NCBI GenBank assembly: GCA_023247955.1
Contig: JAHFFL010000014.1
Span: forward strand, 1 to 12,411
DNA length: 12,411 bases
Source: Candidatus Omnitrophota bacterium
GTDB taxonomy: Bacteria; Omnitrophota; Gorgyraeia; 2-02-FULL-51-18
Direction: 5' to 3'
The notes under the pieces are model-generated. The model saw nothing but the letters and a program-made list of their open reading frames with translations. It was not told the DNA's origin and searched no databases. This document shows, piece by piece, positions 1 to 8,878 of the stretch. The stretch's first letter is position 1; each line of letters opens with the position of its first letter. A program made the translations under genes and the position numbers.

Positions 1-1306
1 CGAGCTCATCGCCCTTCAGTTTGATCTCCTCAAGGTTCTGCGCGCAGCGGATAAGCGCGACTCCGCCGCCCGGCACAATGCCCTCTTCAACCGCCGCGCG
101 CGTGGCATGAAGCGCATCTTCCACGCGGGCCTTTTTCTCTTTCATTTCGGTCTCGGTAGCCGCTCCGACATTGATCACCGCAACGCCGCCCGAAAGCTTG
201 GCCAGGCGCTCCTGCAGTTTCTCTTTGTCGTAGTCGGAATCGGACTCTTCGATCTGGTTCTTGATCGTGGAGATGCGCCCGTTGATTTCGGCGGTTTTTC
301 CGGCGCCTTCGATGATCGTGGTGTTCTCTTTGTCTACCGTGATTCTCTTGGCGCGGCCTAAGTCTTGGATCGTGAGGTTCTCGAGTTTGATTCCGAGATC
401 CTCGGTGATCGCCTTTCCGCCAGTCAGAATCGCGATATCGCCAAGCATTTCTTTGCGGCGGTCACCGTAGCCCGGCGCCTTGACCGCGCAAACCTGAAGC
501 GTGCCGCGCAGTTTGTTCACGACCAAAGTCGCAAGGGCCTCGCCATCCGTCTCTTCGGAGATAATCAGAAGCGGCTTGCCGGCTTTCGCGACGCGCTCGA
601 GAACAGGGAGAAGATCCTTCATCGAAGAGATCTTCTTCTCATGGATAAGGATAAACACGTCTTCGAGCGTGACTTCCATACGGTCGGCGTCCGTCACAAA
701 ATAAGGCGACAGATACCCTTGGTCAAACTGCATGCCCTCGACGACTTCCATGGTCGTTTGCGTGGACTTGGCCTCTTCCACCGTAATGACGCCGTCTTTC
801 CCGACTTTTTCCATGGCATCCGCGATCAGGTCGCCGATCTTGACGTCATTGTTCGCGGCAATTGTCGCGACCTGTGCGATCTCTTTCTTTCCTTTTACGG
901 GCTTCGAGAGTTTCTTTAAGTTGTCCGTGATCTGAACCACCGCGTACTCAATGCCGCGCTTCAAAGCCATCGGATTGGCGCCCGCGGTAACGTTTTTCAA
1001 GCCTTCCCTGAAAATGGCTTCGGCCAGCACGGTCGCCGTCGTAGTCCCGTCGCCGGCGTTGTCGGAAGTCTTGGAAGCGACTTCTTTCACCATCTCGGCG
1101 CCCATGTTCTGGTACGGATCCTTGAGCTCGATTTCCTTGGCGACGGTCACACTGTCCTTGGTAATCGTCGGCGAACCGAATTTTTTATCGATACAGACAT
1201 TGCGTCCCTTGGGTCCGAGCGTGACTTTCACCGCCCTCGCCAGCTGCTCCACACCGCTCAAAATCGAACGGCGGGCTTCTTCACTGTACTGTAATTGCTT
1301 TGGCAT
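1..1306 (-). CDS. groEL: Chaperonin GroEL (Hsp60), 3' end beyond the left edge
   Basis: This is the 60 kDa subunit of the cytosolic double-ring chaperonin, which folds proteins in an ATP-driven cage capped by GroES. The first 435 codons are present, of about 540 usual; the C-terminal equatorial part is off the left edge. The start is the ATG at 1306, giving [14 protein letters not shown], with an AAAGGAG ribosome-binding site about 10 bases upstream. Visible hallmarks are LGPKGRNV (30-37), Asp51, DGTTT (86-90), and ARVEDAL near 393-399 followed by VPGGGVAL. Asp51, Asp86 and Asp397 match E. coli ATP-site residues Asp52, Asp87 and Asp398 with a constant offset of one, so there are no net indels. 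One small oddity is Ser52 after Asp51, where I expect Gly. It follows groES by 23 bases and should share its CIRCE-controlled transcript. Confidence 0.98.
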   Translation of the reverse strand, partial: MPKQLQYSEEARRSILSGVEQLARAVKVTLGPKGRNVCIDKKFGSPTITKDSVTVAKEIELKDPYQNMGAEMVKEVASKTSDNAGDGTTTATVLAEAIFREGLKNVTAGANPMALKRGIEYAVVQITDNLKKLSKPVKGKKEIAQVATIAANNDVKIGDLIADAMEKVGKDGVITVEEAKSTQTTMEVVEGMQFDQGYLSPYFVTDADRMEVTLEDVFILIHEKKISSMKDLLPVLERVAKAGKPLLIISEETDGEALATLVVNKLRGTLQVCAVKAPGYGDRRKEMLGDIAILTGGKAITEDLGIKLENLTIQDLGRAKRITVDKENTTIIEGAGKTAEINGRISTIKNQIEESDSDYDKEKLQERLAKLSGGVAVINVGAATETEMKEKKARVEDALHATRAAVEEGIVPGGGVALIRCAQNLEEIKLKGDEL

Positions 1307-1329
1307 GACTTTGGTTCTCCTTTATCTAT

Positions 1330-1626
1330 CTATCGTATAATCGCAAGAATGTCGTCTTCTTTGACGATCAAATAATCGGAGGCGCCGATTTTAATCTCGG
1401 TTCCGGAATACCGACCAAAAAGAACCTGGTCGTTGACTTTGACTTCGAGCGGAGTGATCTTGCCCTCTTCGGAGACGCGGCCTTTGCCCACCGCGATCAC
1501 TTTCCCTTTTTGCTGCTTTTCTTTCGCCGTGTCCGGGATCACAATCCCTCCGGCCGTCTTCTCCTCTGCTTCCAAGGGCTCTACGACCACCCTGTCTGCC
1601 AAGGGTTGTATCTTCTGCTTTTCCAT
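1330..1626 (-). CDS. groES: Co-chaperonin GroES (Hsp10)
   Basis: GroES is the 10 kDa lid of the chaperonin; seven copies cap the GroEL ring and close the folding chamber. The protein is 98 residues, the normal length. It begins [17 protein letters not shown] and carries the mobile loop [14 protein letters not shown] (about residues 24-37) that docks onto GroEL. The ATG at 1626 follows a very strong purine-rich ribosome-binding site (AGAGGAGGAG, 1631-1640). It is the first gene of groESL, with a sigma70-type promoter and a CIRCE operator just upstream, so HrcA-controlled heat induction is expected. Confidence 0.98.
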   Translation of the reverse strand: MEKQKIQPLADRVVVEPLEAEEKTAGGIVIPDTAKEKQQKGKVIAVGKGRVSEEGKITPLEVKVNDQVLFGRYSGTEIKIGASDYLIVKEDDILAIIR

Positions 1627-1674
1627 TGGACTCCTCCTCTAGTTTTAAACTTTTTGAACGCCGCAAACAAGCTG

Positions 1675-1701
1675 TTAGCACTTGACGTTATTGAGTGCCA
1701 A
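1675..1701 (-). promoter_or_regulatory. CIRCE operator (HrcA-binding inverted repeat) of groESL
   Basis: On the minus strand this reads TTGGCACTC, nine spacer bases, AAGTGCTAA. The CIRCE consensus is TTAGCACTC-N9-GAGTGCTAA, so 16 of 18 arm positions match and the spacer length is exactly nine. It lies at the predicted transcription start, between the promoter and groES, which is the classic place for repression by HrcA. The transcript would begin with this hairpin. No hrcA gene is in the window. Confidence 0.93.
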
Positions 1702-1709
1702 GGGAGCTT

Positions 1710-1737
1710 ATTCTATGCGATACGGCCAATTTGTCAA
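1710..1737 (-). promoter_or_regulatory. Sigma70-type promoter of groESL
   Basis: The minus strand has a perfect -35 box TTGACA (1737-1732), a 16-base spacer and a -10 box TAGAAT (1715-1710). Transcription should start near 1703, placing the CIRCE operator at the extreme 5' end of the message and leaving a leader of about 77 bases before groES. The -35 box contains the TGA stop codon of coaX (1736-1734), so coding and promoter sequence overlap here. Confidence 0.85.
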
Positions 1738-2516
1738 GGATTTTTTTGAGGAAAATAATGGCTGAAAGAAAGGCGGACGCCTTTTAAAGTCAACAAGGGG
1801 TCGATCTCATCCATAGCGTTGTGGCAGTATCGGGCCATGAATTTCGCGTAGCCGCCGGTCGCGATGAGGGCCAATTTTCCGGGAAAGGCTTCGCGCAGCT
1901 CGTGAATGAGCCGGTCGCAGAGACCTCCCAGGCCGACGGCGCAGCCAATGCGTATGCTCTCGGCGGTGCTTTTTCCGATCAGCCCTTTGGGATGAAGCAA
2001 GCCCACCTCGGGCAAAAGAGCCGTTTTGGAGTGGAGCGCCTCAATGCTGATCTCGACGCCGGGCGCGATAATGCCGCCAAGGTATTCCCCTTTTCCGGAA
2101 ACAACATCCAACGTGATCGCAGTCCCAAAATCCAGGATCACGGCGGCCTTCCGGTACTCGCGCCATACCGCAAGCGCGTTCACCAGGCGGTCCACGCCCA
2201 CCTGGTGGGGATTTTGATAGCGATTCACAAGCGGGACCTTCAGGTCTTTGCCCAGCAAATACGCTTTCATCCCACCTTGTTTTTTGAGTATTCCCTTTAA
2301 AAGTTCGCCGGCTACGGGCACCACACTTGCAATAGCGGCGCGCTCAACCCCACGGGCGGGAAGCCTTCGTCGAATCGCCTTCCAGGCCGCCTTCTCTTTA
2401 AGCGAAGACGTAGGCATTCGCCACTGTGCCCGCACTCGCCCCTCTTTGCTGAACAAAGCAAAATGCGCGCTGGTGTTGCCAATATCCACGGCCAACAAAA
2501 ATCGGGTATGGATCAA
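1734..2516 (-). CDS. coaX: Type III pantothenate kinase CoaX
   Basis: CoaX phosphorylates pantothenate to 4'-phosphopantothenate, the first step of CoA synthesis, in the cytosol. It belongs to the ASKHA fold. Visible motifs, numbered from the proposed start, are the phosphate-binding DIGNT (11-15), a YQNPHQVGVDRLVN block (about 100-113) and DFGTAIT (129-135), followed by the usual GGIIAPG. I prefer the TTG at 2516: it gives 260 residues, the normal length, with the DIGNT strand right at the N-terminus. An AGGAG (2534-2530) overlaps the birA stop and lies 13 bases upstream, which is rather far. The alternative ATG at 2555 adds 13 residues and overlaps birA by 23 bases; a start at 2588 looks too long. 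BirA and CoaX are fused in some bacteria, so their adjacency here fits. The stop codon lies inside the groESL -35 box. Confidence 0.92.
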   Translation of the reverse strand: MIHTRFLLAVDIGNTSAHFALFSKEGRVRAQWRMPTSSLKEKAAWKAIRRRLPARGVERAAIASVVPVAGELLKGILKKQGGMKAYLLGKDLKVPLVNRYQNPHQVGVDRLVNALAVWREYRKAAVILDFGTAITLDVVSGKGEYLGGIIAPGVEISIEALHSKTALLPEVGLLHPKGLIGKSTAESIRIGCAVGLGGLCDRLIHELREAFPGKLALIATGGYAKFMARYCHNAMDEIDPLLTLKGVRLSFSHYFPQKNP

Positions 2517-2532
2517 TTTCTTTTTATCGCTC

Positions 2533-3324
2533 CTAGCTGCGTAAATGCTCGACATCGCCCGCCAACACTTTCTCCTGCAAACCGTCATCGCGCCGGATCC
2601 AAAGCGCGCCGTCCTCGTCTATCCCAGTGGCCAAACCCTCGATTTTACGCCCAAATGTCCGAGCGATCACGCGCCTTCCGGACGTCACCGAGTGTGACTC
2701 CCACTCCTCGGCCAGCTCCGCGAAATCGCCTTCAATCAAGCGTTTATAATCTTTGTCGAGTTCCCGCAGAAGCGCCTGCGTGAATTTCACGCGCGGGATT
2801 TTTTTTCCGGCCAACGCTTTAAGCGATGTCGCGCCGCTGGGCAAATCTTTGGGATCGGCGTTCACGTTTACGCCGATTCCGATCACCACAAAATTCACCC
2901 GGTCAAGTTCCGCGCTCATCTCCGTCAAAATTCCGCACACCTTTTTATCGCGGCCCAGCACGTCGTTGGGCCATTTGATCCCGAGCGTAAGCCCGCTCAC
3001 GCGCCGTATCGCGCGGACCACCGAAACCGCGGCCATGAGCGTCACTTTTGAGATCTCAAGCGGCGGCATCAGAGGACGCAATAAAATAGAGACGAGCACT
3101 CCTTTTCCTTTGGGGCTGGCCCAGGAACGCCCCATGCGTCCCCGCCCCTTCTTCTGGTGCTCGGCGAACACGCAGAGGCCCTCGGCCATCCCCTGCTCGC
3201 CCAGCCGAAAGACCGCATCGTTGGTCGAGTTGATTTCTTCATAAGAAAGAATTTGTCGGCCGATACGGCGCGTGCCCAGACCCCGGGCAATCTCGTCCGG
3301 GAACAGCTTATCTTCTTTTTTCAT
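2533..3324 (-). CDS. birA: Biotin--[acetyl-CoA-carboxylase] ligase, monofunctional BirA
   Basis: This enzyme makes biotinyl-5'-AMP and transfers biotin to a lysine of biotin carboxyl carrier proteins such as AccB. At 263 residues it has the catalytic domain plus the small SH3-like C-terminal domain. Motifs are STND (33-36), the adenylate-binding GRGRMGR (60-66), KWPND (117-121) and GIGVNVN (149-155). The N-terminal DNA-binding helix-turn-helix of repressor-type BirA is absent, and an in-frame TAG two codons before the ATG rules out an upstream extension. It should therefore not regulate biotin genes. The residues before STND (GLGTRRIGR) resemble the linker that follows the helix-turn-helix in bifunctional proteins, so the domain was probably lost. 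It overlaps uvrB by 17 bases and has only a weak ribosome-binding site, so coupled translation is likely. Confidence 0.95.
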   Translation of the reverse strand: MKKEDKLFPDEIARGLGTRRIGRQILSYEEINSTNDAVFRLGEQGMAEGLCVFAEHQKKGRGRMGRSWASPKGKGVLVSILLRPLMPPLEISKVTLMAAVSVVRAIRRVSGLTLGIKWPNDVLGRDKKVCGILTEMSAELDRVNFVVIGIGVNVNADPKDLPSGATSLKALAGKKIPRVKFTQALLRELDKDYKRLIEGDFAELAEEWESHSVTSGRRVIARTFGRKIEGLATGIDEDGALWIRRDDGLQEKVLAGDVEHLRS

Positions 3325-5287
3325 TTTCTATTTTCTTTCGGAGCGCCCGCGCCTGGTCGCGTAGCTCAATGGCCCTCTCAAACTGAAGATTGCGCGCCGC
3401 CTCTTCCATTTCGGCCTCAAGCTCGTTTACGACCTCGAGGACGTCGCCGGCGTCCGCCGACACCCCGGCGGCTTCCTGCACGATCTCGCGCGCTTTCTTG
3501 ATCGCCTCTATCCCTTCCCGTATTCCTTTTTGAATACTGGTCGGCGTGATGTGATTCTCGCGGTTAAACTCGGTTTGCCGTTTTCTCCGGCGGTCACACT
3601 CGGCAATGGTCTTCCTCATGGATTCGGTCATCGTGTCCGCGTACAAGATCACGTGACCGTTCACATGCCGTGCCGCACGGCCGGCGATCTGGACCAAAGA
3701 CGTCTGGCTTCTCAAGAACCCTTCCTTGTCGGCATCCAGCACCGCAACGAGCGACACCTCGGGTAGGTCAATGCCCTCTCTCAATAAATTGATTCCGACC
3801 AGGCAATCGAATTTGGAAAGCCGCAGGTCCCTTAAAATTTCCACACGCTCAATCGCGCCGATTTCCGAGTGGATGTACTTCACGCGCACCCCGATATTTT
3901 CCAAGTACTTCGCGAGATCTTCGGCCATGCGCTTGGTAAGTGTGGTAACAAGCACTCTCTCCTTGGCTTCTGCGCGCTTGCGGATCTCGCCCAAAAGATC
4001 GTCAATCTGGCCTTTGGTGCGCCGCACCTCGATCGTGGGGTCCAGAAGACCCGTCGGCCGGATGATCTGTTCTACGACGCTTAAGGACTTCTTGAGCTCA
4101 TATTCCGCCGGCGTCGCCGAGACAAAAATAGTCTGCTTAATCAGGGACTCGAATTCCTCGGCGCGAAGCGGACGGTTGTCCAGCGCCGAAGGCAGGCGGA
4201 ACCCGTACTCAACCAGCGTTTCTTTCCTCGCGCGGTCCCCGAAATACATCCCGCGTATCTGCGGGAGCGAGATATGCGACTCATCGATCACCACCAGGAA
4301 ATCCCCGGGGAAATAATCAAAAAGGCAGTCCGGCCGCGATCCCGGCGCGCGGTCGCTGATGATCCTCGAATAATTTTCTATGCCGGAACAAAATCCGAGT
4401 TCGCGCATCATTTCCATGTCGTAGCGCGTACGCTGTTCAAGACGCTGGGCCTCAACCAGCTTATTTTGCGCGCGAAGCTCCGTGAGTCGCTCCTCAAGCT
4501 CCTTTTCTATGCCGACAACGGCTTTTTCCAGGCGCGGTTCGGTGGTCACAAAGTGCTTGGCCGGATAAACCGCTATCGCCTCAAGCTCGTGCAGCGTCTG
4601 GCCGGTGACCGGATGGACGCGGCGGATACGGCGCACCGTGTCCCATTCGTATTCCACGCGCACCGCGTCCTCCTCATAAGCCAAAAAAATCTCAACGACG
4701 TCTCCCCGTACGCGGAATGTGCCGCGTTTGAAGTCGATGTCGTTGCGCTGGTACTGGATGGCCACGAGCTTCTTTAAAAGCTCCTCGCGCGGAAGCGTCT
4801 GCCCCTCTTCCAAAAAAACCAAAAGCTCCGAGTATTCCTCCGGCGAACCCAACCCATAAATCGCCGATACCGAAGCCACGACGATCGTGTCACGGCGTGA
4901 AAGAAGCGAGCTGGTGGCGCGCAAACGCAGCCGGTCGATGTCTTCGTTGATCGAGGAATCTTTCTCGATGTAGGTGTCGGTGTGCGGGATATACGCCTCC
5001 GGTTGGTAGTAGTCGTAGTAGCTGACGAAATACTCGACGGCGTTATCGGGGAAGATCTCCTTGAATTCGCTGTAAAGCTGGGCGGCGAGGGTTTTATTGT
5101 GGGACATCACGAGCGTGGGCTTGTTAAGCTGGGCGATCACGTGGGCTACCGTAAAAGTCTTGCCGCTGCCGGTCACGCCGAGCAGCGTCTGAAACTGCTG
5201 CCCCTCGCGAAAACCTTTCACAAGCTTGTCTATCGCCTGCGGTTGGTCTCCTTTGGGCTTCATGGGAGAGCGGATTTTAAAATTCAA
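3308..5287 (-). CDS. uvrB: Excinuclease ABC subunit UvrB
   Basis: UvrB is the damage-verifying helicase-like subunit of UvrABC nucleotide excision repair: it is loaded by UvrA and recruits UvrC for incision. The protein is 659 residues, full length. It has Walker A GVTGSGKT (37-44), the damage-probing beta-hairpin around YDYYQPEAY (91-99), DESH Walker B (335-338), FVSATP (388-393), [11 protein letters not shown] (501-511), motif [10 protein letters not shown] (533-540) and a C-terminal UVR domain (about 618-652) that contacts UvrC. The start is TTG at 5287: the resulting [17 protein letters not shown] aligns with the N-terminus of other UvrB proteins, whereas the next ATG (5263) would remove it. 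TTG overlaps the nadC stop as TTGA, which suggests termination-reinitiation. Confidence 0.98.
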   Translation of the reverse strand: MNFKIRSPMKPKGDQPQAIDKLVKGFREGQQFQTLLGVTGSGKTFTVAHVIAQLNKPTLVMSHNKTLAAQLYSEFKEIFPDNAVEYFVSYYDYYQPEAYIPHTDTYIEKDSSINEDIDRLRLRATSSLLSRRDTIVVASVSAIYGLGSPEEYSELLVFLEEGQTLPREELLKKLVAIQYQRNDIDFKRGTFRVRGDVVEIFLAYEEDAVRVEYEWDTVRRIRRVHPVTGQTLHELEAIAVYPAKHFVTTEPRLEKAVVGIEKELEERLTELRAQNKLVEAQRLEQRTRYDMEMMRELGFCSGIENYSRIISDRAPGSRPDCLFDYFPGDFLVVIDESHISLPQIRGMYFGDRARKETLVEYGFRLPSALDNRPLRAEEFESLIKQTIFVSATPAEYELKKSLSVVEQIIRPTGLLDPTIEVRRTKGQIDDLLGEIRKRAEAKERVLVTTLTKRMAEDLAKYLENIGVRVKYIHSEIGAIERVEILRDLRLSKFDCLVGINLLREGIDLPEVSLVAVLDADKEGFLRSQTSLVQIAGRAARHVNGHVILYADTMTESMRKTIAECDRRRKRQTEFNRENHITPTSIQKGIREGIEAIKKAREIVQEAAGVSADAGDVLEVVNELEAEMEEAARNLQFERAIELRDQARALRKKIENEKRR

Positions 5288-6135
5288 CCGACAATGTCCA
5301 GCGAGATGTCAAGTGCGGGCGCGGCGTGGGTGAGACAACCGACCGAGATCCGCTCCACTCCGGTCTTCGCATAATCCAGCACCGTGTCGATGTTCACACC
5401 GCCGGAGACCTCAAGCTGGATTTTGACGCCGCTCTTCTTCCGCATCTCCACGGCCCCGCGGACCATCTCGACACTCATGTTGTCGAGCAGAATGTAATGG
5501 GCTGAGGATTTGAGCGCCTCGGCGAGCTCTTTGAGGTTTTTCACCTCAACGCCGACGATGGTTTTCTTGAGCGCTTTTTTTCTCGCCTGCTCGACGATCT
5601 GCACGATCGGCAGGTCCCGCAGCACCCTCAAATGATTGTCCTTGATCAACACCTGATCGTACAGCCCGAAACGGTGATTGACCCCTCCGCCGGTGAGCAC
5701 GGCATACTTTTCAAGGAGTCGCAAGCCTGGCGTGGTTTTGCGGGTATCCAGTATTTTCGCGGAAGTCCCTTTGACCTTATCGACAAACTGCCGCGTCTTG
5801 GTCGCAATACCGGAAAGATGGCTTATAAAATTAAGCGCGGTGCGCTCGGCCGATAAAATGGACCCGCCCTTCCCTTCGATGTAGGCGATCTCCCGGCCCT
5901 TTTCCAGGACTTCGCCGTCCTTGGCGACGGGCAGAAAACGGACGTTCTCGTCAATCAGGCGAAACACCCGCTCAGCAATCGCAATACCACAAAGTACACC
6001 TTCCTCATTGACGATGATATCGGCCTTGAAATGCAGCGCGTCGGGGATAAGCGCCGTGGACGTAATGTCGCGCGCGCCGATGTCTTCCTGAAGCGCCGCC
6101 TTGATAAGGGGATCGACAAATTGGGTTTTCAGCAC
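5284..6135 (-). CDS. nadC: Nicotinate-nucleotide diphosphorylase (quinolinate phosphoribosyltransferase) NadC
   Basis: NadC converts quinolinate and PRPP to nicotinate mononucleotide, CO2 and pyrophosphate in de novo NAD synthesis. The 283 residues are the normal length. Key blocks are [10 protein letters not shown] (16-25), SAERTALN (95-102), DTRKTTPG (130-137), GGGVNHR (149-155) and KDNHL (165-169), which carry the basic residues for quinolinate and PRPP binding. The C-terminal barrel ends with LEVSGGVN. The start is a GTG at 6135, preceded by AAAGG eight bases upstream. It lies 19 bases after valS and overlaps uvrB by four bases. Neither nadA nor nadB is in the window, so the partner genes must be elsewhere. 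Confidence 0.97.
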   Translation of the reverse strand: MLKTQFVDPLIKAALQEDIGARDITSTALIPDALHFKADIIVNEEGVLCGIAIAERVFRLIDENVRFLPVAKDGEVLEKGREIAYIEGKGGSILSAERTALNFISHLSGIATKTRQFVDKVKGTSAKILDTRKTTPGLRLLEKYAVLTGGGVNHRFGLYDQVLIKDNHLRVLRDLPIVQIVEQARKKALKKTIVGVEVKNLKELAEALKSSAHYILLDNMSVEMVRGAVEMRKKSGVKIQLEVSGGVNIDTVLDYAKTGVERISVGCLTHAAPALDISLDIVG

Positions 6136-6154
6136 CGACGAGACCTTTTCGAGT

Positions 6155-8872
6155 TTATTCTAACGTGCGGAGATTTTCCTCAAGCCGCCTTTTGCGGTCC
6201 TCGAGCTCTTCCGCTTTTTTGCGCTCTTTATCGACTATCTCCTTCGGCGCCTTAGTGAGAAAATCCTGGTTGACTAGCCGCCCCCGAAGCCCGCGTATCA
6301 TCTTTTCGACATCGGTAAGCGCCGCCTCTATTCTCTGCCGCTCCACCTGAATGTCCACCAGGCCGGATAGGATCACGTAGGTCTCGACACGGCCCACATT
6401 GGCCACGGCCGATTCCTTGGGGCGCTTGATATTGCGACCGATCTGCAAAGACGAGACCTTTGCCATCTGGACAATGGTCGTGGAATAATCCTTGAGCACC
6501 TGCATCTCTTTTGTACGGGTCGTCTTGATCGCCACGGTCACGCTTTCCTTGGGATTGATCTGCCAGGCCGAGCGGACATTTCGTATCGCTTGGATTTCGC
6601 CGATCACCAGCGCCACCTCCGACTCCATTTTTTTATCGATCCATCTTTTGTCCGCTTTGGGCCAGTCGCTTGTCATGAGGGTGGCGCCTTTGTGCGGCAG
6701 ACGCTGCCAGATCTCTTCCGTAATAAACGGCATGAACGGGTGCAGCAATTTGAGCGCGTCTCCCAGCACACAGGCCAGCGTCCACTGCGTCGAGCGGGAC
6801 TTGATCGTAGGCTTGGCCAGTTCAAGGTACCAGTCGCAAAACTCGTGCCAGAAAAAATCATAAAGCGTGGAAACCGCCTCGTTGAAACGATTTTGTTCCA
6901 ACGCCCACGTCACGCGCAGAATCGCCTGATTCAGACGGCTGAGTATCCATCGGTCTATCGAGGAAAGCGCGGTACGTTTGGGCACTCGGGACGAGGCAAG
7001 CTTCGAATCAAGGTTCATCAAAACAAAGCGCGCCGCGTTCCAGATTTTATTGGAAAAATTTCTGCCTACTTCTATTTTTTCTTCGGACGCGTAAACATCC
7101 TGCCCCTCGGAAGTGATCGAAACAATCGCGTAACGCAGCGCGTCGGCGCCGTACTGGTCGATCACACGGATCGGATCGACGGCATTGCCGAGAGACTTGG
7201 ACATCTTGGCGCCGGTCTCGTCGCGCACGATCCCGTGGATGTACACCTGGTGAAACGGCTCCTTGCCCATGAATTCGAGGCCCGCCATCATCATGCGCGC
7301 CACCCAAAAAAAGATAATCTCATAGCCGGTGATCAGGCAAGAAGTCGGGTAAAAATAACTGAGGTCCTTATTTTTTTCCGGCCAGCCAAAAGTGGAAAAC
7401 GGCCAAAGCCATGAGGAAAACCACGTGTCGAGCACGTCAGGGTCCTGGACCAGGTCCGTGCCGCCGCAAACGCCGCATGTCGCCGGCGTCTCGAGAGACA
7501 CGGTCATTCCCGGCTCTGTGTAGACCCCGGCGCCAACGCGCGATTTGTTGCCTGCGCCGGCCTCAATCGCGTTTATCACTTCCGCGGTACGGCAATGCAC
7601 GCAGTACCACACGGGGATGCGATGCCCCCACCATATTTGCCGCGACACGCACCAGTCTTTGATATTGTTCATCCAGTCCAAATAGACTTTGCTCCAGCGT
7701 TTCGGCGTGAACACGGTACGGCCTTCCTTCACCGCCGCAATCGCGGGCTTCGCGAGCGGCTTCATGTGCACGAACCACTGCAGCGATAGGGTCGGCTCCA
7801 CCACCGTCTGGCAGCGGTAACAGTGCCCGATCGCGTGCACGTGCTCTTTGGTTTCCGAAATAATTCTTCGGTCCTCAAGCTCGGCGATGATTTTCCGGCG
7901 GGCTTCAAAGCGGTCCAATCCCGCGAAAGGCCCCGCGTTTTCATTCAACGTCCCATCGGGTCGAAAAATATTAATCGCCTCGAGGCCGTGCTTGCCCGCC
8001 AGGTTAAAATCCACGGGATCGTGGGCCGGCGTGATCTTTAAAACTCCGGTACCAAACTGGGGGTCGATGCCCTCGTCCTGAATCACGCGCAGGCGCCGCC
8101 CCAGAAGCGGCAAAATGGCGGTCTTGCCCTGTAAATGCCGGTAACGCTCATCCGCCGGATGGTAGCCGATCGCGGAGTCGCCCAGCATCGTCTCCGGGCG
8201 GGTCGTGGCAATCGTCACGGTCTGCCCGCCGCTGTCCTCGATTTCATATTTTAAATAATAAAGATGGCCGGTCACTTCTTTGTGCTGCACTTCCTCGTCC
8301 GAAAGCGCGGTTTGGCAGCGCGGGCACCAGTTGATGATGTATTTGCCGCGGTAAATCAGCCCTTTTTCGTAAAGACGCACAAAGACCTCGCGCACGGCGC
8401 GCGACAGCCCCTCATCCATGGTAAAACGCGTCCGCTTCCAGTCGCAGGAGCATCCCAGGCGCTGCAGCTGGCGGATAATCGTATTGCCGTATTTCTCGCG
8501 CCACTTCCACACCCTTTCCAGGAATTTTTCCCGGCCCAGCGCGTGCCGGGTCAACCCCTCCTCTTTCAGGGATTTTTCCACCACGTTTTGGGTCGCAATG
8601 CCGGCGTGGTCGGTGCCGGGCATCCACAGCGCCTCGAACCCGCTCATGCGTTTGTAGCGGATTAAAATATCCTGCAGCGTGTTGTTCAGCGCGTGGCCCA
8701 TATGAAGAATGCCGGTGATGTTCGGCGGAGGGATCACGATGCTGTAAGGTTTCTTTTTGGCGCGCGAGGACGCCTCAAAATAACCGTGTTTGAGCCAGTG
8801 CTGGTACCAGCTTTTTTCGACAAGCTTGGGGTCGTAGCATTTCGGGATTTCCGTGGCCGGGGGTTTTTGCAT
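6155..8872 (-). CDS. valS: Valyl-tRNA synthetase
   Basis: This class I aminoacyl-tRNA synthetase charges tRNA-Val and edits mischarged threonine. The 905 residues are full length. Domains in order are: Rossmann fold with PPPNITG and the HIGH-type HMGH (57-60), CP1 editing domain with ATTRPETMLGD (222-232) and GTGVLKITPAHDP, a DVLDTWFSS block (479-487), KMSKS (556-560), the anticodon-binding helical domain, and a C-terminal charged coiled coil (about 835-905). Cysteine pairs at 183/186, 351/354, 424/427 and 466/469 mark this as a zinc-binding ValRS, unlike the E. coli form. The last two pairs flank a segment of about 38 residues before DVLDTWFSS. The ATG at 8872 follows cimA by six bases with no clear ribosome-binding site, only an A-rich stretch, so coupling to cimA is likely. 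Confidence 0.98.
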   Translation of the reverse strand: MQKPPATEIPKCYDPKLVEKSWYQHWLKHGYFEASSRAKKKPYSIVIPPPNITGILHMGHALNNTLQDILIRYKRMSGFEALWMPGTDHAGIATQNVVEKSLKEEGLTRHALGREKFLERVWKWREKYGNTIIRQLQRLGCSCDWKRTRFTMDEGLSRAVREVFVRLYEKGLIYRGKYIINWCPRCQTALSDEEVQHKEVTGHLYYLKYEIEDSGGQTVTIATTRPETMLGDSAIGYHPADERYRHLQGKTAILPLLGRRLRVIQDEGIDPQFGTGVLKITPAHDPVDFNLAGKHGLEAINIFRPDGTLNENAGPFAGLDRFEARRKIIAELEDRRIISETKEHVHAIGHCYRCQTVVEPTLSLQWFVHMKPLAKPAIAAVKEGRTVFTPKRWSKVYLDWMNNIKDWCVSRQIWWGHRIPVWYCVHCRTAEVINAIEAGAGNKSRVGAGVYTEPGMTVSLETPATCGVCGGTDLVQDPDVLDTWFSSWLWPFSTFGWPEKNKDLSYFYPTSCLITGYEIIFFWVARMMMAGLEFMGKEPFHQVYIHGIVRDETGAKMSKSLGNAVDPIRVIDQYGADALRYAIVSITSEGQDVYASEEKIEVGRNFSNKIWNAARFVLMNLDSKLASSRVPKRTALSSIDRWILSRLNQAILRVTWALEQNRFNEAVSTLYDFFWHEFCDWYLELAKPTIKSRSTQWTLACVLGDALKLLHPFMPFITEEIWQRLPHKGATLMTSDWPKADKRWIDKKMESEVALVIGEIQAIRNVRSAWQINPKESVTVAIKTTRTKEMQVLKDYSTTIVQMAKVSSLQIGRNIKRPKESAVANVGRVETYVILSGLVDIQVERQRIEAALTDVEKMIRGLRGRLVNQDFLTKAPKEIVDKERKKAEELEDRKRRLEENLRTLE

Positions 8873-8878
8873 GACGGA

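Noticed and set aside
1769..1784. Perfect inverted repeat AAAGGCG/CGCCTTT at the 3' end of coaX, a possible terminator
   Set aside because: The loop is only two to four bases, the repeat lies inside coding sequence, and on the minus strand it is followed by CTTTCTTTCAGCC rather than a continuous U run. A weak attenuator cannot be excluded.
6590..7414. A 274-codon open frame on the plus strand opposite valS
   Set aside because: It lies entirely antisense to conserved valS sequence, with no motif or convincing ribosome-binding site.
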